Positions 25,507 to 34,426 of a stretch of 64,000 bases of DNA are shown in pieces. The notes under the pieces were generated by a model, which ran no database searches, was not told the origin of the DNA, and saw nothing but the letters and a program-made list of their open reading frames with translations. The translations under genes were made by a program, and so were the position numbers. Where the stretch lies: positions 248,001-312,000 of the forward strand of contig JAFVDF010000009.1 in NCBI GenBank assembly GCA_017478625.1, read 5' to 3'. Every line of letters begins with the position of its first letter. Positions within the stretch are counted from its first letter, which is position 1. This stretch comes from Alloprevotella sp. GTDB lineage: Bacteria; Bacteroidota; Bacteroidia; Bacteroidales; Bacteroidaceae.

Positions 25507-25800
25507 CTACTTCCGGCGAAAAGCACCGATGATAAGCGAGATAAGCAGGAGGGCTACAATGATATCAATGGCATTCCAAAAAGTGCGGTCGAGTTGTACC
25601 TTTAGAAAAGGCTGAAACAGGAGTGCAAGCCCGGCAAAGACCACGCCCCAAACATTTTTGTTGCCCTTAAAATAGTCGTACGACAGGTATGCAAAGCCTA
25701 CTGCGGCCGCTACACGGACAAGTTGGTAAAAACTATAAGGTAAATCGGCCAGACAAAGCAGCAACAAGACGGCCAATACAAGTTTGATAATGGGTTTCAT
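25507..25800 (-). CDS. DUF6804-like small membrane protein
   Basis: A 97-residue protein with three to four hydrophobic segments (VLAVLLLLCLADLPYSFYQLVRVAAAVGFAYLSY is an N-terminal hairpin, then WGVVFAGLALLFQPFLKV and IDIIVALLLISLIIGAF). The pattern D-P-Y-x-x-Y-Q-L-V-R and LLFQPF is characteristic of the DUF6804 group, whose function is not known. It sits 24 bp after the flippase gene on the same strand, so it could be the last gene of that transcript. Confidence 0.65.
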   Translation of the reverse strand: MKPIIKLVLAVLLLLCLADLPYSFYQLVRVAAAVGFAYLSYDYFKGNKNVWGVVFAGLALLFQPFLKVQLDRTFWNAIDIIVALLLISLIIGAFRRK

Positions 25801-25824
25801 AAGCTTAGAGATTGATGACTGAGA

Positions 25825-27175
25825 CTAACGCGCCCAAAGGCCCGTAGCCGTCTGGTTTATAATCTTCTTAATCTGTAATCGCATAATGAAAACGAGGGGC
25901 AGATTAAGGACTATGACCGAAAATATAACTCCCTCTGCACCATAGTAGTATCCCAGCAAAAGGGCCAACGGTATGTTTGCCACGAGCCCAAGCACATAGC
26001 AGAGCAACTGAAGCAGGACGCGACCGGTGCCATTGATGAGCACCGTGTGCATATTATTCCACATGACGATGGCCACATGAAGCGTCACAATCACTACCAT
26101 AGAGAGGTGGATTTCCACCTTTCCGTGGAGCCAATACTTAAAGGCAATGGGATAGGCAAGGAAGAGGACGAGCAAGATCGCTACCAGCCCTACATACGAG
26201 CGAAGCATATTGGTGTAGGCCCGCGACATCCATACAAAATCCTTTACTGTAAAGGCGTCGGTAAAGGCCGACCACAGTGGTCCGACCAGAGTGGAGGAAA
26301 TCATCAGGGGGATACTGATGTATTTGTATATGACATTGTACTCGGTCACGGCATTGGGACCAGCCACATGGCTCAAAATAACATTTATGGTCTGGTAGAG
26401 CACAATCACGGCTATCTGGATGATGAAGAAGTAGATACCCAGATTGAGCACATCCTTGACGAGGGGCAGGCGAATGAGGCGGACAGACGGGCAGAGCTTC
26501 TTATATTTGAACAGATAAAGCCATCCGCTCACCAGCAGGTCCAGAATTAACGGCGTGGCACAGATAGCGTAAGCCAGATAGGTCAGAGAGGGCTTTGTCG
26601 TAAGCGTCAGTGTATACACCACGATGAGCACGAGTAGCTGGCCCAAGGCGGCAAATGAGGAGTTAAGCGCAGTGAGTTGCAAACCATTCAAAACGGCTCC
26701 CTGGATTTTGATGACAGACTGCATACCAAAGAAAATGATCACAATCCGCATGACGCTCACCAACAGGTCCTGATACTCGGTCTGTATGCTCAGCAACTCG
26801 GGCCAATTGACCAGCGGACAGGCAAAATAGACAATCACTGCCACCGGTATAAAGATAAGACAGAAGAAGAAGTAGCCCGTGCTGATGTATTCGCGGGCCT
26901 TGTCCCATTTTTCCAAAGCCACGCTCTCTGCCACCTTGTTGCGAAGCCCGTGGCCGAAGCCCATATCGAAAAGGTTGGCCCACGAAACAATCGTGGCCAG
27001 CGTCAGCCAGATACCATAGAGTTCACCGCTGACATATCCTATGGTAATGGGGACTAACAGCAGGGAGATAAGCACAGAAAAAACCTTGACCACAAACGAG
27101 CCGACAATGTTTTTCTTCACAATGACGGACCGTTTGTCGCCCCTGAAAAGGGAGAGAATTGGCGCTATCAATGAC
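25825..27175 (-). CDS. Polysaccharide flippase (MOP superfamily)
   Basis: Second flippase of the window, 450 residues and about 12 to 14 membrane helices. The N-terminal GDKRSVIVKKNIVGSFVVKVFSVLISLLLVP and YGIWLTLATIVSWANLFDMGFGHGLRNKVAE are typical of Bacteroidales capsule flippases. The frame opens with GTG (27177-27175); no better ATG is seen before the conserved GDKRSV. A 40-bp block just upstream (27191-27230), with a -7 box, is shared with the promoter of the pyruvyltransferase gene 3 kb away. Confidence 0.83.
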
Positions 27176-27190
27176 ACGGGTTAATTTCTT

Positions 27191-27230
27191 AGACTTATCC
27201 TCCGCAAAAATAAGTGGAATGTTTCAGATA
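27191..27230 (-). promoter_or_regulatory. Duplicated promoter block, copy A (before the flippase gene)
   Basis: This 40-bp block matches copy B (30234-30273) at 35 of 40 positions without gaps and in the same orientation. On the minus strand it holds TATTTTTG (27205-27212), a perfect -7 match, 28 bp before the GTG start. Confidence 0.65.
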
Positions 27231-27293
27231 ACTTCAGGCTGTGACGACAAAATGATGACAGTCTGACATATATCCTGCGGACAAGCGGCGGGA

Positions 27294-27851
27294 CTATTCT
27301 TTATCTGTCAGCGTACGGTACTTAATAAATTTAGCAGGATTCCCTCCTACTATGGCATAAGGCTCTACGTCTTTATATACTGACGCCGTAGCTCCGACAA
27401 CGGCATATTCGCCGATATGTACGCCCGGACCGACGAAAGCCGAAGCGGCCACCCAGGCATAGTCGTCAATCTGTATGTCCTTCCTTATCAGGGGGCGCAA
27501 GACGGAGGTGTAGTCGTGTGTAGCCGTACAGATAAATGCAAACTGGCTTATGCAGGTTTTGTTTCCCAATTTGATGAGCCCGGGATTGTATATATAAGCA
27601 TGAGGGCCAATATTGGTACGAATACCTGTGATAAGATTCCACGGAGCCCACACCTTAACCGATGCGTGAATGATAGTGCCTTTTCCTATTTTCGCACCAA
27701 ACAGTTTCAATATACCATTGCGCCAAGCCGCAAAATACGGCAGGCCAAACGGGCGGAATAAGAGGATATAGCAACCGTTCCACAGCAACCGTTTCAGCTT
27801 GTCTTTGAACGAATAGTAGTCCTTATATTTGGGAAATTTCTGCGCGTCCAT
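27294..27851 (-). CDS. WcaF-like hexapeptide acetyltransferase
   Basis: Left-handed beta-helix O-acetyltransferase of 185 residues. Hexapeptide repeats run through about residues 45-170 (KIGKGTIIHASVKVWAPWNL, VGPGVHIGEYAVVGATASVYKDV), with the active-site-type His in ATHDYTS. The family modifies polysaccharide precursors such as colanic acid, using acetyl-CoA. It is placed 7 bp after the Fe-S protein gene and about 115 bp before the flippase gene, in a polysaccharide group. Confidence 0.85.
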   Translation of the reverse strand: MDAQKFPKYKDYYSFKDKLKRLLWNGCYILLFRPFGLPYFAAWRNGILKLFGAKIGKGTIIHASVKVWAPWNLITGIRTNIGPHAYIYNPGLIKLGNKTCISQFAFICTATHDYTSVLRPLIRKDIQIDDYAWVAASAFVGPGVHIGEYAVVGATASVYKDVEPYAIVGGNPAKFIKYRTLTDKE

Positions 27852-27858
27852 ATTCCAA

Positions 27859-29073
27859 CTATTTTTGTTTTATGAGTCTGATTCGCTTTATCAACCAAAA
27901 AGGCAACCGCTCTCGAAACATCTTCACGAGTCTTTCGCGCGTATTGGGCGTAAGATAGCGCTGACGGAAGCCTTGCCAGGACATCTTTTCCAAATCGGCA
28001 TAAAAAGAACTTCGGTCGGAAGGCCGATGGTGCGATTGTACTCCGGAGAGATTTCCTCCTATAGCCTCGTCGATGGTCCTCTCTTCCAGATAAAGCCGGC
28101 CGGTCAGTTCCTGCAATAAGGAGACCTTGCTTTCGTCGTTCACAATAATCAGCGAGATGCCTTTTTCTATTTCGTCCTTATGTCCAAACGGCACACGGTG
28201 GCCTATCCGCCAGAAATCGGCCAGAGTAAAAGTGCTACAACGCGGAAATCCCTGCGCACGGCATTGGTAACAACTCTCCATCAGACAGGTGTCCCTGCTG
28301 AATGCAACCCAATAGGCATCGTTATGACCACGCATTGCGTGACTTTTTCCGTTTTCCGTATAGACTACACGAAGATTGTCATACCACCCCTTACGCTTGT
28401 TTCGGAAATCTATCTTGTCTATCTTCCCAAAACGAGGCTCTAACGATTCGCGGTATTTCTGCAGAAATTTCGGACTGGGTACGCCGTGGCATATAAGGTC
28501 TATGGTTATCAGGTTCGTATAGTCCCGGCCCAAAAACCTTACCAAGCCCGACACCTGACAGGGTGTGCCGGTAAACAGAACGGTCTGCCCTGCCTTCAGA
28601 CGAGACTTTACCTCAGACAATACCCCTCCTATAAAACTTTGGCTGTATTTACTGAGGCGCAAACGCCTGAGCTCTTCTTCGGTCTCTACCACTATATGCT
28701 CGATATGCAGATCTTTTCCGTAAGCCGCTCCGACTACACAGCCGCCTTGCGACAGGACGAAACTGGCAAAAGCCGAAAAAGCACCGCCAGAACTACTCTC
28801 TCTGCGTATGTCCTCATCCTTATGCCACGCCGCAAAGGCCCGTAATTTTTCCGTATTATGGCGTACGGGCGGATTAAGCACGGGGCAGCTCCTCTCACAC
28901 AGTTTGCATCCGACACAGCGCTGGGCATCTATCGTCTGATGATAAAATCCTTCTGCACTCGCGGTCAGACACAGTGCCTGGTGCGCACAACTGTTCACAC
29001 ACGCGCCACAGCCCGTGCAGGAAGTCGTATCACAGAGCTGAGGTAAGTTTTTATTGAGGTCCGTCAATGGCAT
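27859..29073 (-). CDS. F420H2 dehydrogenase/hydrogenase beta-subunit-like Fe-S protein
   Basis: Protein of 404 residues with two [4Fe-4S] clusters at its N-terminus, Cys 19/22/25/29 and Cys 53/56/59/63, followed by the FrhB/FdhB-type domain (GGAFSAFASFVLSQGG, TGTPCQVSGL, DLICHGVPSP). In Bacteroidales such proteins are recurrent in capsule loci beside pyruvyltransferases; their redox reaction there is not established. It overlaps the end of the pyruvyltransferase gene by 23 bp, so the two are tightly coupled. Confidence 0.85.
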   Translation of the reverse strand: MPLTDLNKNLPQLCDTTSCTGCGACVNSCAHQALCLTASAEGFYHQTIDAQRCVGCKLCERSCPVLNPPVRHNTEKLRAFAAWHKDEDIRRESSSGGAFSAFASFVLSQGGCVVGAAYGKDLHIEHIVVETEEELRRLRLSKYSQSFIGGVLSEVKSRLKAGQTVLFTGTPCQVSGLVRFLGRDYTNLITIDLICHGVPSPKFLQKYRESLEPRFGKIDKIDFRNKRKGWYDNLRVVYTENGKSHAMRGHNDAYWVAFSRDTCLMESCYQCRAQGFPRCSTFTLADFWRIGHRVPFGHKDEIEKGISLIIVNDESKVSLLQELTGRLYLEERTIDEAIGGNLSGVQSHHRPSDRSSFYADLEKMSWQGFRQRYLTPNTRERLVKMFRERLPFWLIKRIRLIKQK

Positions 29074-30211
29074 TCTTTATAAAATCTATGGAGGTGCGCC
29101 TGAATTGCTCAAGGCAATCGGTGGCCTCTACGTAGGATATAGACAACTCCTCCGCGGAGGGCAACGTTGCATCTTCGTACAATGCGCGGTGCGAAAGTTT
29201 ACAGGTATCAAGCAGACTGAGTTGCCGGGAATTATTACGTTGCGTCCTCGAAAGGATACAGTAGAAGTCTTTCTGGAAGTTTATACTAAATGCAGTTCCG
29301 TGGAAACTGTTCGTCACCACAAACGTGGCGTGGCGAAACAAGTACAGGAACTCGGCAGGCCCTATATCTTCCAGGTTTACCCCACCTGCGTACTTTCTCG
29401 CATTTTCACTGTTAATCCGGACAATGGGCAGATTAAGCAACCTCGCTATATGCTCTGCCGCCACCCAGAGATAAGGAATAGGGTGTAAGTCATAGACCAG
29501 GACGTAACTCGAAGGTAGGTCTTCTATCTTTTTTTCCACCTGCTCCCAGTCCGCACTACGCAACAAGAGGGTAGGATCACATACCAGTGTGGCAGGTTTG
29601 TCGCACAACTCTTTCACTAACGTCACGCCTGCCTGCTCCCTTACGCTGATTGCAGACAACTTGCTCAAACATTCTGAAAAGACAGGCTTGGCGGCAGCGG
29701 GCACAGACGATACGCCAAAACTGCTTGCATAGGACATCCTGCGTGCGTTATCGGGCGAGAACGTCAGAAAGTACGGGTAGAGGGAGACATAATTGTAGGG
29801 ATTCCAAACCTGATCGCTCCCCACGCAATATACATCATATTGTGGAGGCGTATTGTACAACGCGGAGATTCCCTCATACCGCTGCTGGGAAAAACGGGTG
29901 TTTTCTCTATGAAATTGCTCAAACTTCTCAATCCGACGTTTGAACTTCCTGCTGGAAAATTTATACTTCAACCCTCGCCGTAGGGCCGCCACTTTTTCTT
30001 TAAGTTTCACCGCGGTGGGAAGAGGAAAAAAGGGATACGACTCCTTTTCTCGCTTAAAGTTGGGGCTCTTATAATAGGGTAGGTCTATAATTTCGGCGTC
30101 GTAACCGAGGTTTTGCATTGCTTTCTGCGTAGCATACGCCTGCAACTCGGCTCCAAAATTATTCACATTGAAGATAGTAACAATTCCAATATGTTTATTC
30201 GGATCTGACAT
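29051..30211 (-). CDS. Polysaccharide pyruvyltransferase family protein
   Basis: GT-B-like enzyme of 386 residues that transfers pyruvate from PEP to form ketals on surface glycans. Family features are IGIVTIFNVNNFGAELQAYATQKAM at the N-terminus, VYCVGSDQVWNP, YASSFG, SVREQAG, VCDPTLLL and VVTNSFHGTAFSI. The ATG at 30211 is chosen because the family begins near MSDPNKHIGIVT; an ATG 39 bp upstream is in frame but falls close to the predicted promoter. It is the first gene of the transcript. Confidence 0.88.
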   Translation of the reverse strand: MSDPNKHIGIVTIFNVNNFGAELQAYATQKAMQNLGYDAEIIDLPYYKSPNFKREKESYPFFPLPTAVKLKEKVAALRRGLKYKFSSRKFKRRIEKFEQFHRENTRFSQQRYEGISALYNTPPQYDVYCVGSDQVWNPYNYVSLYPYFLTFSPDNARRMSYASSFGVSSVPAAAKPVFSECLSKLSAISVREQAGVTLVKELCDKPATLVCDPTLLLRSADWEQVEKKIEDLPSSYVLVYDLHPIPYLWVAAEHIARLLNLPIVRINSENARKYAGGVNLEDIGPAEFLYLFRHATFVVTNSFHGTAFSINFQKDFYCILSRTQRNNSRQLSLLDTCKLSHRALYEDATLPSAEELSISYVEATDCLEQFRRTSIDFIKNAIDGPQ

Positions 30212-30233
30212 TATTGGTACTATTTTTCCTGAC

Positions 30234-30273
30234 AGACTTATCTTACGCAAATATAAGCGGAAAGTTTCAGATA
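30234..30273 (-). promoter_or_regulatory. Duplicated promoter block, copy B (before the pyruvyltransferase gene)
   Basis: Partner of the block at 27191-27230 (35/40 identical). It carries TATATTTG (30248-30255) on the minus strand, a perfect -7 box, placing the transcript start about 30 bp upstream of the ATG at 30211. Confidence 0.65.
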
Positions 30274-30392
30274 TAGGGAGCGGGTGTCTGCAAAATTAGG
30301 ATATTGAGCCCACAAACGGACCAGCCGTTCTAAAATATCGTTTTCTTCCCTATATGAACTATTTTCTATATTTTTGCTATACATAAACAAAT

Positions 30393-30613
30393 CTGCACAG
30401 TGGTGCAGGCAATATTAACAAGCGTTTGCTATTTATTCAACATACTCCAAAAAATTTGCCGATTTAAGAAGTATAAGTGAGAATAAGTTCAGTGAACGTC
30501 TGCGCTTAGCGTGGACGGAACTTGTCTCTTATACGGGTTACGGCAAATACCTCGGAGTAAGGCAAGATGCGTTTCACGCTATTTTTGTACTTACTATCCG
30601 AGGTGTTTGCATA
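30393..30613 (+). other. Structured leader upstream of the methyltransferase gene (possible ncRNA)
   Basis: A gene-free stretch of about 440 bp with dense dyad symmetry. A small perfect hairpin is at 30393-30408 (CTGCAC/GTGCAG). Hairpin I is nested: TTTGCCG (30455-30461) with CGGCAAA (30541-30547), GTATAAG (30471) with CTTATAC (30528-30534), and AAGTTC (30485) with GAACTT (30518). Hairpin II is GCAAATACCTCGG-AGTAAG (30543-30561) with CTTACT-AT-CCGAGGTGTTTGC (30590-30610), 19 pairs. The two large hairpins share 30543-30547, so they are partly exclusive. This may be an attenuator, a non-coding RNA or an element end. Confidence 0.5.
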
Positions 30614-30654
30614 TTCCGAAAGCTGATAAGTGGCAACTGCGATTAAATTGTATA

Positions 30655-31740
30655 ATGTCACTTATGGCTATAACAAATCTAAACAACGCTAAGAAAAACA
30701 AGAAAGACGAATTCTACACGCAGTTGGAAGATATTAGCAACGAGCTGAAACATTACCGCTCACACTTCCGCGACAAGGTTGTGCTTTGTAACTGCGACGA
30801 TCCCTATGAGAGCAATTTCTTTAAGTATTTTGCTCTCAACTTCAATGCGCTTGGATTGAAGAAACTTATTGCCACTTGCTACGACGGTTCTCCCGTGCAA
30901 GGAAATGAACTAATGATTGACTTCGGGGATATGGAGACTGAACCGAAGAAGGTTGCCTACAAAGTGGAGATTACGGAAGTGCGCGACATTAACGGAGATG
31001 GGCGCATAGATTTAGCTGATGTGCGCGAACTGCTTAAAAATGACAAAAACATTCGTACTAAACTAAAAGAACATGGCGATTTTCGATCGTTAGAGAATGA
31101 AGCACTTTTACAGCAGGCAGATATTGTTGTAACGAATCCTCCTTTCTCGTTATTCAGGGATTATGTCGCCCAACTGATTAAATTTAATAAAAAGTTCCTC
31201 ATTATTGGAAGAATGACCGCCTTACATTCTAAAGATATATTCCCTTTAATAAAAGAAAACAAACTTTGGGTCGGATATGGGTTTAATCTATCTATGATAT
31301 ACAGAACGCCTTATGAAAATACCGAAGTTGCAAATCAGAAATATGTTCTAAATAAAGGTTATAAACCAGAAGAAAATTATATAAAAGTTCCAAGTGTTCT
31401 ATGGCTTACTAATCTAGACCATGCTAAACGCCATGAAGAACTTATACTATACAAACATTATTCGCCAGAAGATTATCCTACCTATGATAATCTTGATGGT
31501 ATTGATGTTTCTGAGATAGCAAACATTCCGTGCGACTATGACGGAATTATGGGAGTACCCGATACAATTTTAGGACAGCTCAACCCCTCTCAGTTTGAAA
31601 TAGTAGGATTGGGAAGTGGAAACTTGGGTAAATTGGCTGGAGTACGGAAAAACTATAGGGGGCGTACAGATGTTTCTATTACTATAAACGGAAAGCACAA
31701 ATGTCCTTATAGCCGAATTCTAATTCGCAGAAAGAAATAA
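30655..31740 (+). CDS. EcoRI-family adenine-specific DNA methyltransferase
   Basis: N6-adenine methyltransferase of 361 residues, of the M.EcoRI type. The catalytic NPPF tetrapeptide is at 161-164 within ADIVVTNPPFSLFRDYV. The N-terminus (NNAKKNKKDEFYTQLEDISNEL) and KRHEELILYKHY are typical of the EcoRI-methylase family. An EF-hand-like loop, DINGDGRIDLAD (111-122), is present. The start at 30655 begins MSLMAITNLNN; a second ATG lies nine bases later. The region is richer in A/T than its neighbours, suggesting transfer. The DUF262-HNH gene follows after 13 bp, so the pair resembles a restriction-modification module. Confidence 0.88.
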   Translation: MSLMAITNLNNAKKNKKDEFYTQLEDISNELKHYRSHFRDKVVLCNCDDPYESNFFKYFALNFNALGLKKLIATCYDGSPVQGNELMIDFGDMETEPKKVAYKVEITEVRDINGDGRIDLADVRELLKNDKNIRTKLKEHGDFRSLENEALLQQADIVVTNPPFSLFRDYVAQLIKFNKKFLIIGRMTALHSKDIFPLIKENKLWVGYGFNLSMIYRTPYENTEVANQKYVLNKGYKPEENYIKVPSVLWLTNLDHAKRHEELILYKHYSPEDYPTYDNLDGIDVSEIANIPCDYDGIMGVPDTILGQLNPSQFEIVGLGSGNLGKLAGVRKNYRGRTDVSITINGKHKCPYSRILIRRKK

Positions 31741-31753
31741 ACGCTCAAATGAT

Positions 31754-32887
31754 ATGAAAACAAATATGGACATCAAACTGAGAAAAGTTACCGTGCGTGA
31801 ATTGACGCAGGGATATGAGGACAACGAAGAGGGTGGCATACGCGGATACAACGGAAAACTGGACATACGACCACCCTATCAACGCGAATTTATCTATGAT
31901 GACAAAAAGCGCGCCGCTGTCATCACCACCGTAAAGAATGGCTATCCACTAAACGTTATGTATTGGGCCACGCGCGACAATGACGCAGACTGTCCCTACG
32001 AGGTAATGGACGGACAGCAACGCACCATCAGCCTGTGTCAATATGTAAATGGCGAATTCGCTTACGACTTCAAGTTTTTCAATAATCTAACCACCGCAGA
32101 ACAAGATGAGATTCTCAATTATGAATTGACCGTATATGTGTGTAGTGGCACAGACAAAGAGCGGTTGGAGTGGTTCCAAACCATCAATATTGCAGGAGAA
32201 AAACTAGAAGATCAAGAACTACGTAACGCAGTATATGCTGGTCCGTTTGTATCTGACGCAAAACGATATTTCTCCCGGGCCAACTGCCCCGCCTACCAAA
32301 TGGGCAAAGACCTCTTAGATGGGTCGCCTATCCGACAGAAGTTTCTTGAAACCGCCATAAAGTGGATATGCATAGCACAAAGCACTCCAGCCCATCGGAT
32401 TACCATAGAAGGGTATATGGCCCTACACCAACACGACCCAAACGCTTTGCAACTCTGGCAACACTTTGTGGCTATTATCACATGGATCACTGGAACCTTT
32501 GATGTAAGGAAACGTGCTCGTATCCTAAAAGGATTGGACTGGGGTACACTCTATCATTGTCACCACAAACGACTCCTTAACAAATCGGAACTCGACAAAC
32601 AAATTGCCTCTCTGTTACTTGACACGGAAATACAGAGGCCCAAAGGTATAGTGCCATACATTCTGACGGGAGACGAACGCGAATTAGACCTACGGATCTT
32701 CCCAGAGATTATGCGACAGGCCAGTTATGAACGACAAAAGGGTATCTGCCCTATATGTGGCTTGCATTTTGACATTGAAGATATGGAAGCAGACCACATC
32801 ACGCCCTGGTCAGAAGGAGGAAAGACGGAGGAAAAGAATTGTCAGATGCTCTGTCGCGACTGTAACCGTCGAAAGTCCAACAAATAA
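31754..32887 (+). CDS. DUF262 and HNH endonuclease fusion
   Basis: A 377-residue protein. The N-terminal DUF262 (ParB/sulfiredoxin-like) domain has RPPYQREFIYDD (about 39-50) and DGQQRTISL (86-94), the nucleotide-binding signature of GmrSD-type restriction proteins. The C-terminus is a zinc-supported HNH nuclease, with Cys 332/335 and 367/370, His 348, Asn 362 and Asn 371. The middle (about 100-320) is helical. In GmrSD and related defence proteins DUF262 gates cleavage by NTP hydrolysis. Next to a DNA methylase, it is most simply a nuclease that spares methylated DNA, or one that attacks modified phage DNA. Confidence 0.88.
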   Translation: MKTNMDIKLRKVTVRELTQGYEDNEEGGIRGYNGKLDIRPPYQREFIYDDKKRAAVITTVKNGYPLNVMYWATRDNDADCPYEVMDGQQRTISLCQYVNGEFAYDFKFFNNLTTAEQDEILNYELTVYVCSGTDKERLEWFQTINIAGEKLEDQELRNAVYAGPFVSDAKRYFSRANCPAYQMGKDLLDGSPIRQKFLETAIKWICIAQSTPAHRITIEGYMALHQHDPNALQLWQHFVAIITWITGTFDVRKRARILKGLDWGTLYHCHHKRLLNKSELDKQIASLLLDTEIQRPKGIVPYILTGDERELDLRIFPEIMRQASYERQKGICPICGLHFDIEDMEADHITPWSEGGKTEEKNCQMLCRDCNRRKSNK

Positions 32888-32908
32888 AGCCATTTTATCT
32901 GGCTAAAT

Positions 32909-32950
32909 CGCATCCCCTCCAAAGCAATAATGGGCTTGGAGGGGATTATT
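32909..32950 (+). terminator. Terminator of the methyltransferase/HNH operon
   Basis: ATCCCCTCC and GGAGGGGAT form a strong stem, extended inside by AAGC/GCTT, and TATTTT follows. It lies about 20 bp after the HNH stop codon. Confidence 0.85.
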
Positions 32951-33159
32951 TTGGGTCAAAAAAAAGGGATACCACTGTATCCCAACCTTGTTAACCTTAA
33001 ATCTAATACTATGAAAAACACAAAGCAAAAATAAGAGGCCTGCAAGAGTCTGCGCAATAAAAAATACACAAAAATGTTACTTTTGACAGAATTTTCTTTC
33101 TTTTGCTTTCATTTTGACAGTTGCAGTTTTCAAAACTGCCCTCCTCTAACTGAATTATA
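32951..33159. other. Intergenic remnant with minus-strand hairpin
   Basis: GGGATAC-CACT-GTATCCC (32966-32983) followed on the minus strand by a T8 run is a second terminator-like hairpin. Next comes a leader-like stretch ending in a tiny frame, ATG 33011 to TAA 33034 (MKNTKQK). It looks like the 5' end of a lost gene or a leader peptide. Two TTTTGACAG copies occur near 33083 and 33112. No other gene is seen. Confidence 0.4.
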
Positions 33160-33213
33160 TAAAAACTCCCGCAGTGCGCACGGCTTGAAGAACCGGTCCG
33201 ACTGCGGGAGAAT
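33160..33213 (-). terminator. Terminator of the nuclease/TonB operon
   Basis: A perfect 10-bp stem, CTCCCGCAGT/ACTGCGGGAG, with an inner CCGGT-type pairing, is followed on the minus strand by TTTTTATATAA. It lies about 20 bp past the stop codon at 33233. Confidence 0.88.
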
Positions 33214-33232
33214 TGTGTAGGAATACGACTTC

Positions 33233-34297
33233 TTACTTTATGTCTTTGATGAAATACGTAATGGTCGGCAAGTGGTCAGAGAAACCGTTCTGCCAGTTGG
33301 AATTGACAAAGGAACGTTTGGGGTAGCCCTTATTCTTGCCCGTCTGCTGAAGCAGATAAGGCGGATTGAATACTTCGGCTTTCCAGAAACGCAAACCTTT
33401 AGTGTGCTTCGGCAGTAGGTTGGCACTGATAATCTGCTGGTCGTACAGACAGGCTACATCCTGATACCACAGCGTGCAGATACCGGCATCGTACAGGGGC
33501 CAAGTGGCATTGAAATACCCTTCGAAAGGAGTACCCTTCTGCTTGCGGGTAGCGCCCAAGACTTTGGCACAACTGTCGTCCTTCGGATCGTCATTAAGGT
33601 CGCCCATAACAACAATCTTACGAGCAGGATCTGCGGCGCGCATACTGTCACACAGTTCGCGGACGATGCGGGCAGAATTGTTACGATTAGGTGCAGACTT
33701 GCCACCTCCATAACGCGAAGGCCAGTGGTTGACGAGTACCGTGAAAGGTTCGCCGGCCAATGTACCTGTTACTTCCAGAATATCACGTGTCTTAAAATAG
33801 TCTTTACCGGGGAAGATGGTGGGGTGAGGGAACGCATGATCGAGTGTGAAAAGACGGGGGTTGTAAATCAGACCCACATCAATACCACGACGGTCAGGAC
33901 TATCGTAATGGATGAGTTTGAGTCCCATATTACGGATAGCCGGGCGCTCCAGAAGATCTTCTACCACCTTGCGGTTCTCTATCTCACTGATGCCGATGAT
34001 GGCAGGGCCTGCAGGACAGGTCTCACGGGCCAGTTCAGAGATAACCTTAGCGATATTGTCAAGCTTCTGCTCGTATTTCTCCTGTGTCCACTGATAGGGG
34101 CCCGTAGGCAGGAACTCGTCGTCACCGGGATTGTCCGGATCATCTACAATGTCAAACAGATTTTCTACATTGTAGAATGCCACGGCATAGACAGCCGCGC
34201 GCTGAGCCTGCAGACTTATGCCCCACACAAATGCTACGAGAAGCAACACGCTGCGCAACACAGTTGCTGTCAGGTGGCTTGGTTGCGTGTGTTTCAT
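33233..34297 (-). CDS. Exported endonuclease/exonuclease/phosphatase-family nuclease
   Basis: EEP-fold (DNase I-like) enzyme of 354 residues with an N-terminal signal peptide (about 1-32, ending LQAQ). Catalytic signatures are YNVENLFD, the metal-binding Glu in IGISEIENRKV, DRRGIDVGLIYN, VNHWPSRYGG, GDLNDDP and the terminal SDHLP. Such proteins cleave nucleic acid or phosphate esters in the periplasm or outside. It is the last gene of a five-gene run with a TonB receptor and a second, unrelated nuclease. Phosphatase activity on small molecules cannot be excluded. Confidence 0.87.
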   Translation of the reverse strand: MKHTQPSHLTATVLRSVLLLVAFVWGISLQAQRAAVYAVAFYNVENLFDIVDDPDNPGDDEFLPTGPYQWTQEKYEQKLDNIAKVISELARETCPAGPAIIGISEIENRKVVEDLLERPAIRNMGLKLIHYDSPDRRGIDVGLIYNPRLFTLDHAFPHPTIFPGKDYFKTRDILEVTGTLAGEPFTVLVNHWPSRYGGGKSAPNRNNSARIVRELCDSMRAADPARKIVVMGDLNDDPKDDSCAKVLGATRKQKGTPFEGYFNATWPLYDAGICTLWYQDVACLYDQQIISANLLPKHTKGLRFWKAEVFNPPYLLQQTGKNKGYPKRSFVNSNWQNGFSDHLPTITYFIKDIK

Positions 34298-34426
34298 ATA
34301 CAGAAATTTTTGAAAATTAGATTATCGGATTTTACTTTTGAAAAGCGGAGAACTCCGACGCTCCGCCCCGCACAATGGCCAGAAGGGAGTGTCGGAGTTC
34401 TATGGTTTAGGTTTGAGGCAAAGGAA

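Noticed and set aside
27191-30273. Composite transposon bounded by direct repeats
   Set aside because: The 40-bp blocks carry promoter elements at equal distance from start codons, and there is no transposase or terminal inverted repeat between them.
30455-30613. Integron attC site or IS200/IS605 hairpin end
   Set aside because: No integrase or transposase is near, and the core RYYYAAC/GTTRRRY motifs were not found. Kept only as a structured leader.
30511-30654. N-terminal extension of the methyltransferase frame
   Set aside because: The added 48 residues are encoded by the hairpin region, are Cys/Arg-rich and lack family similarity; the family sequence begins at the ATG at 30655.
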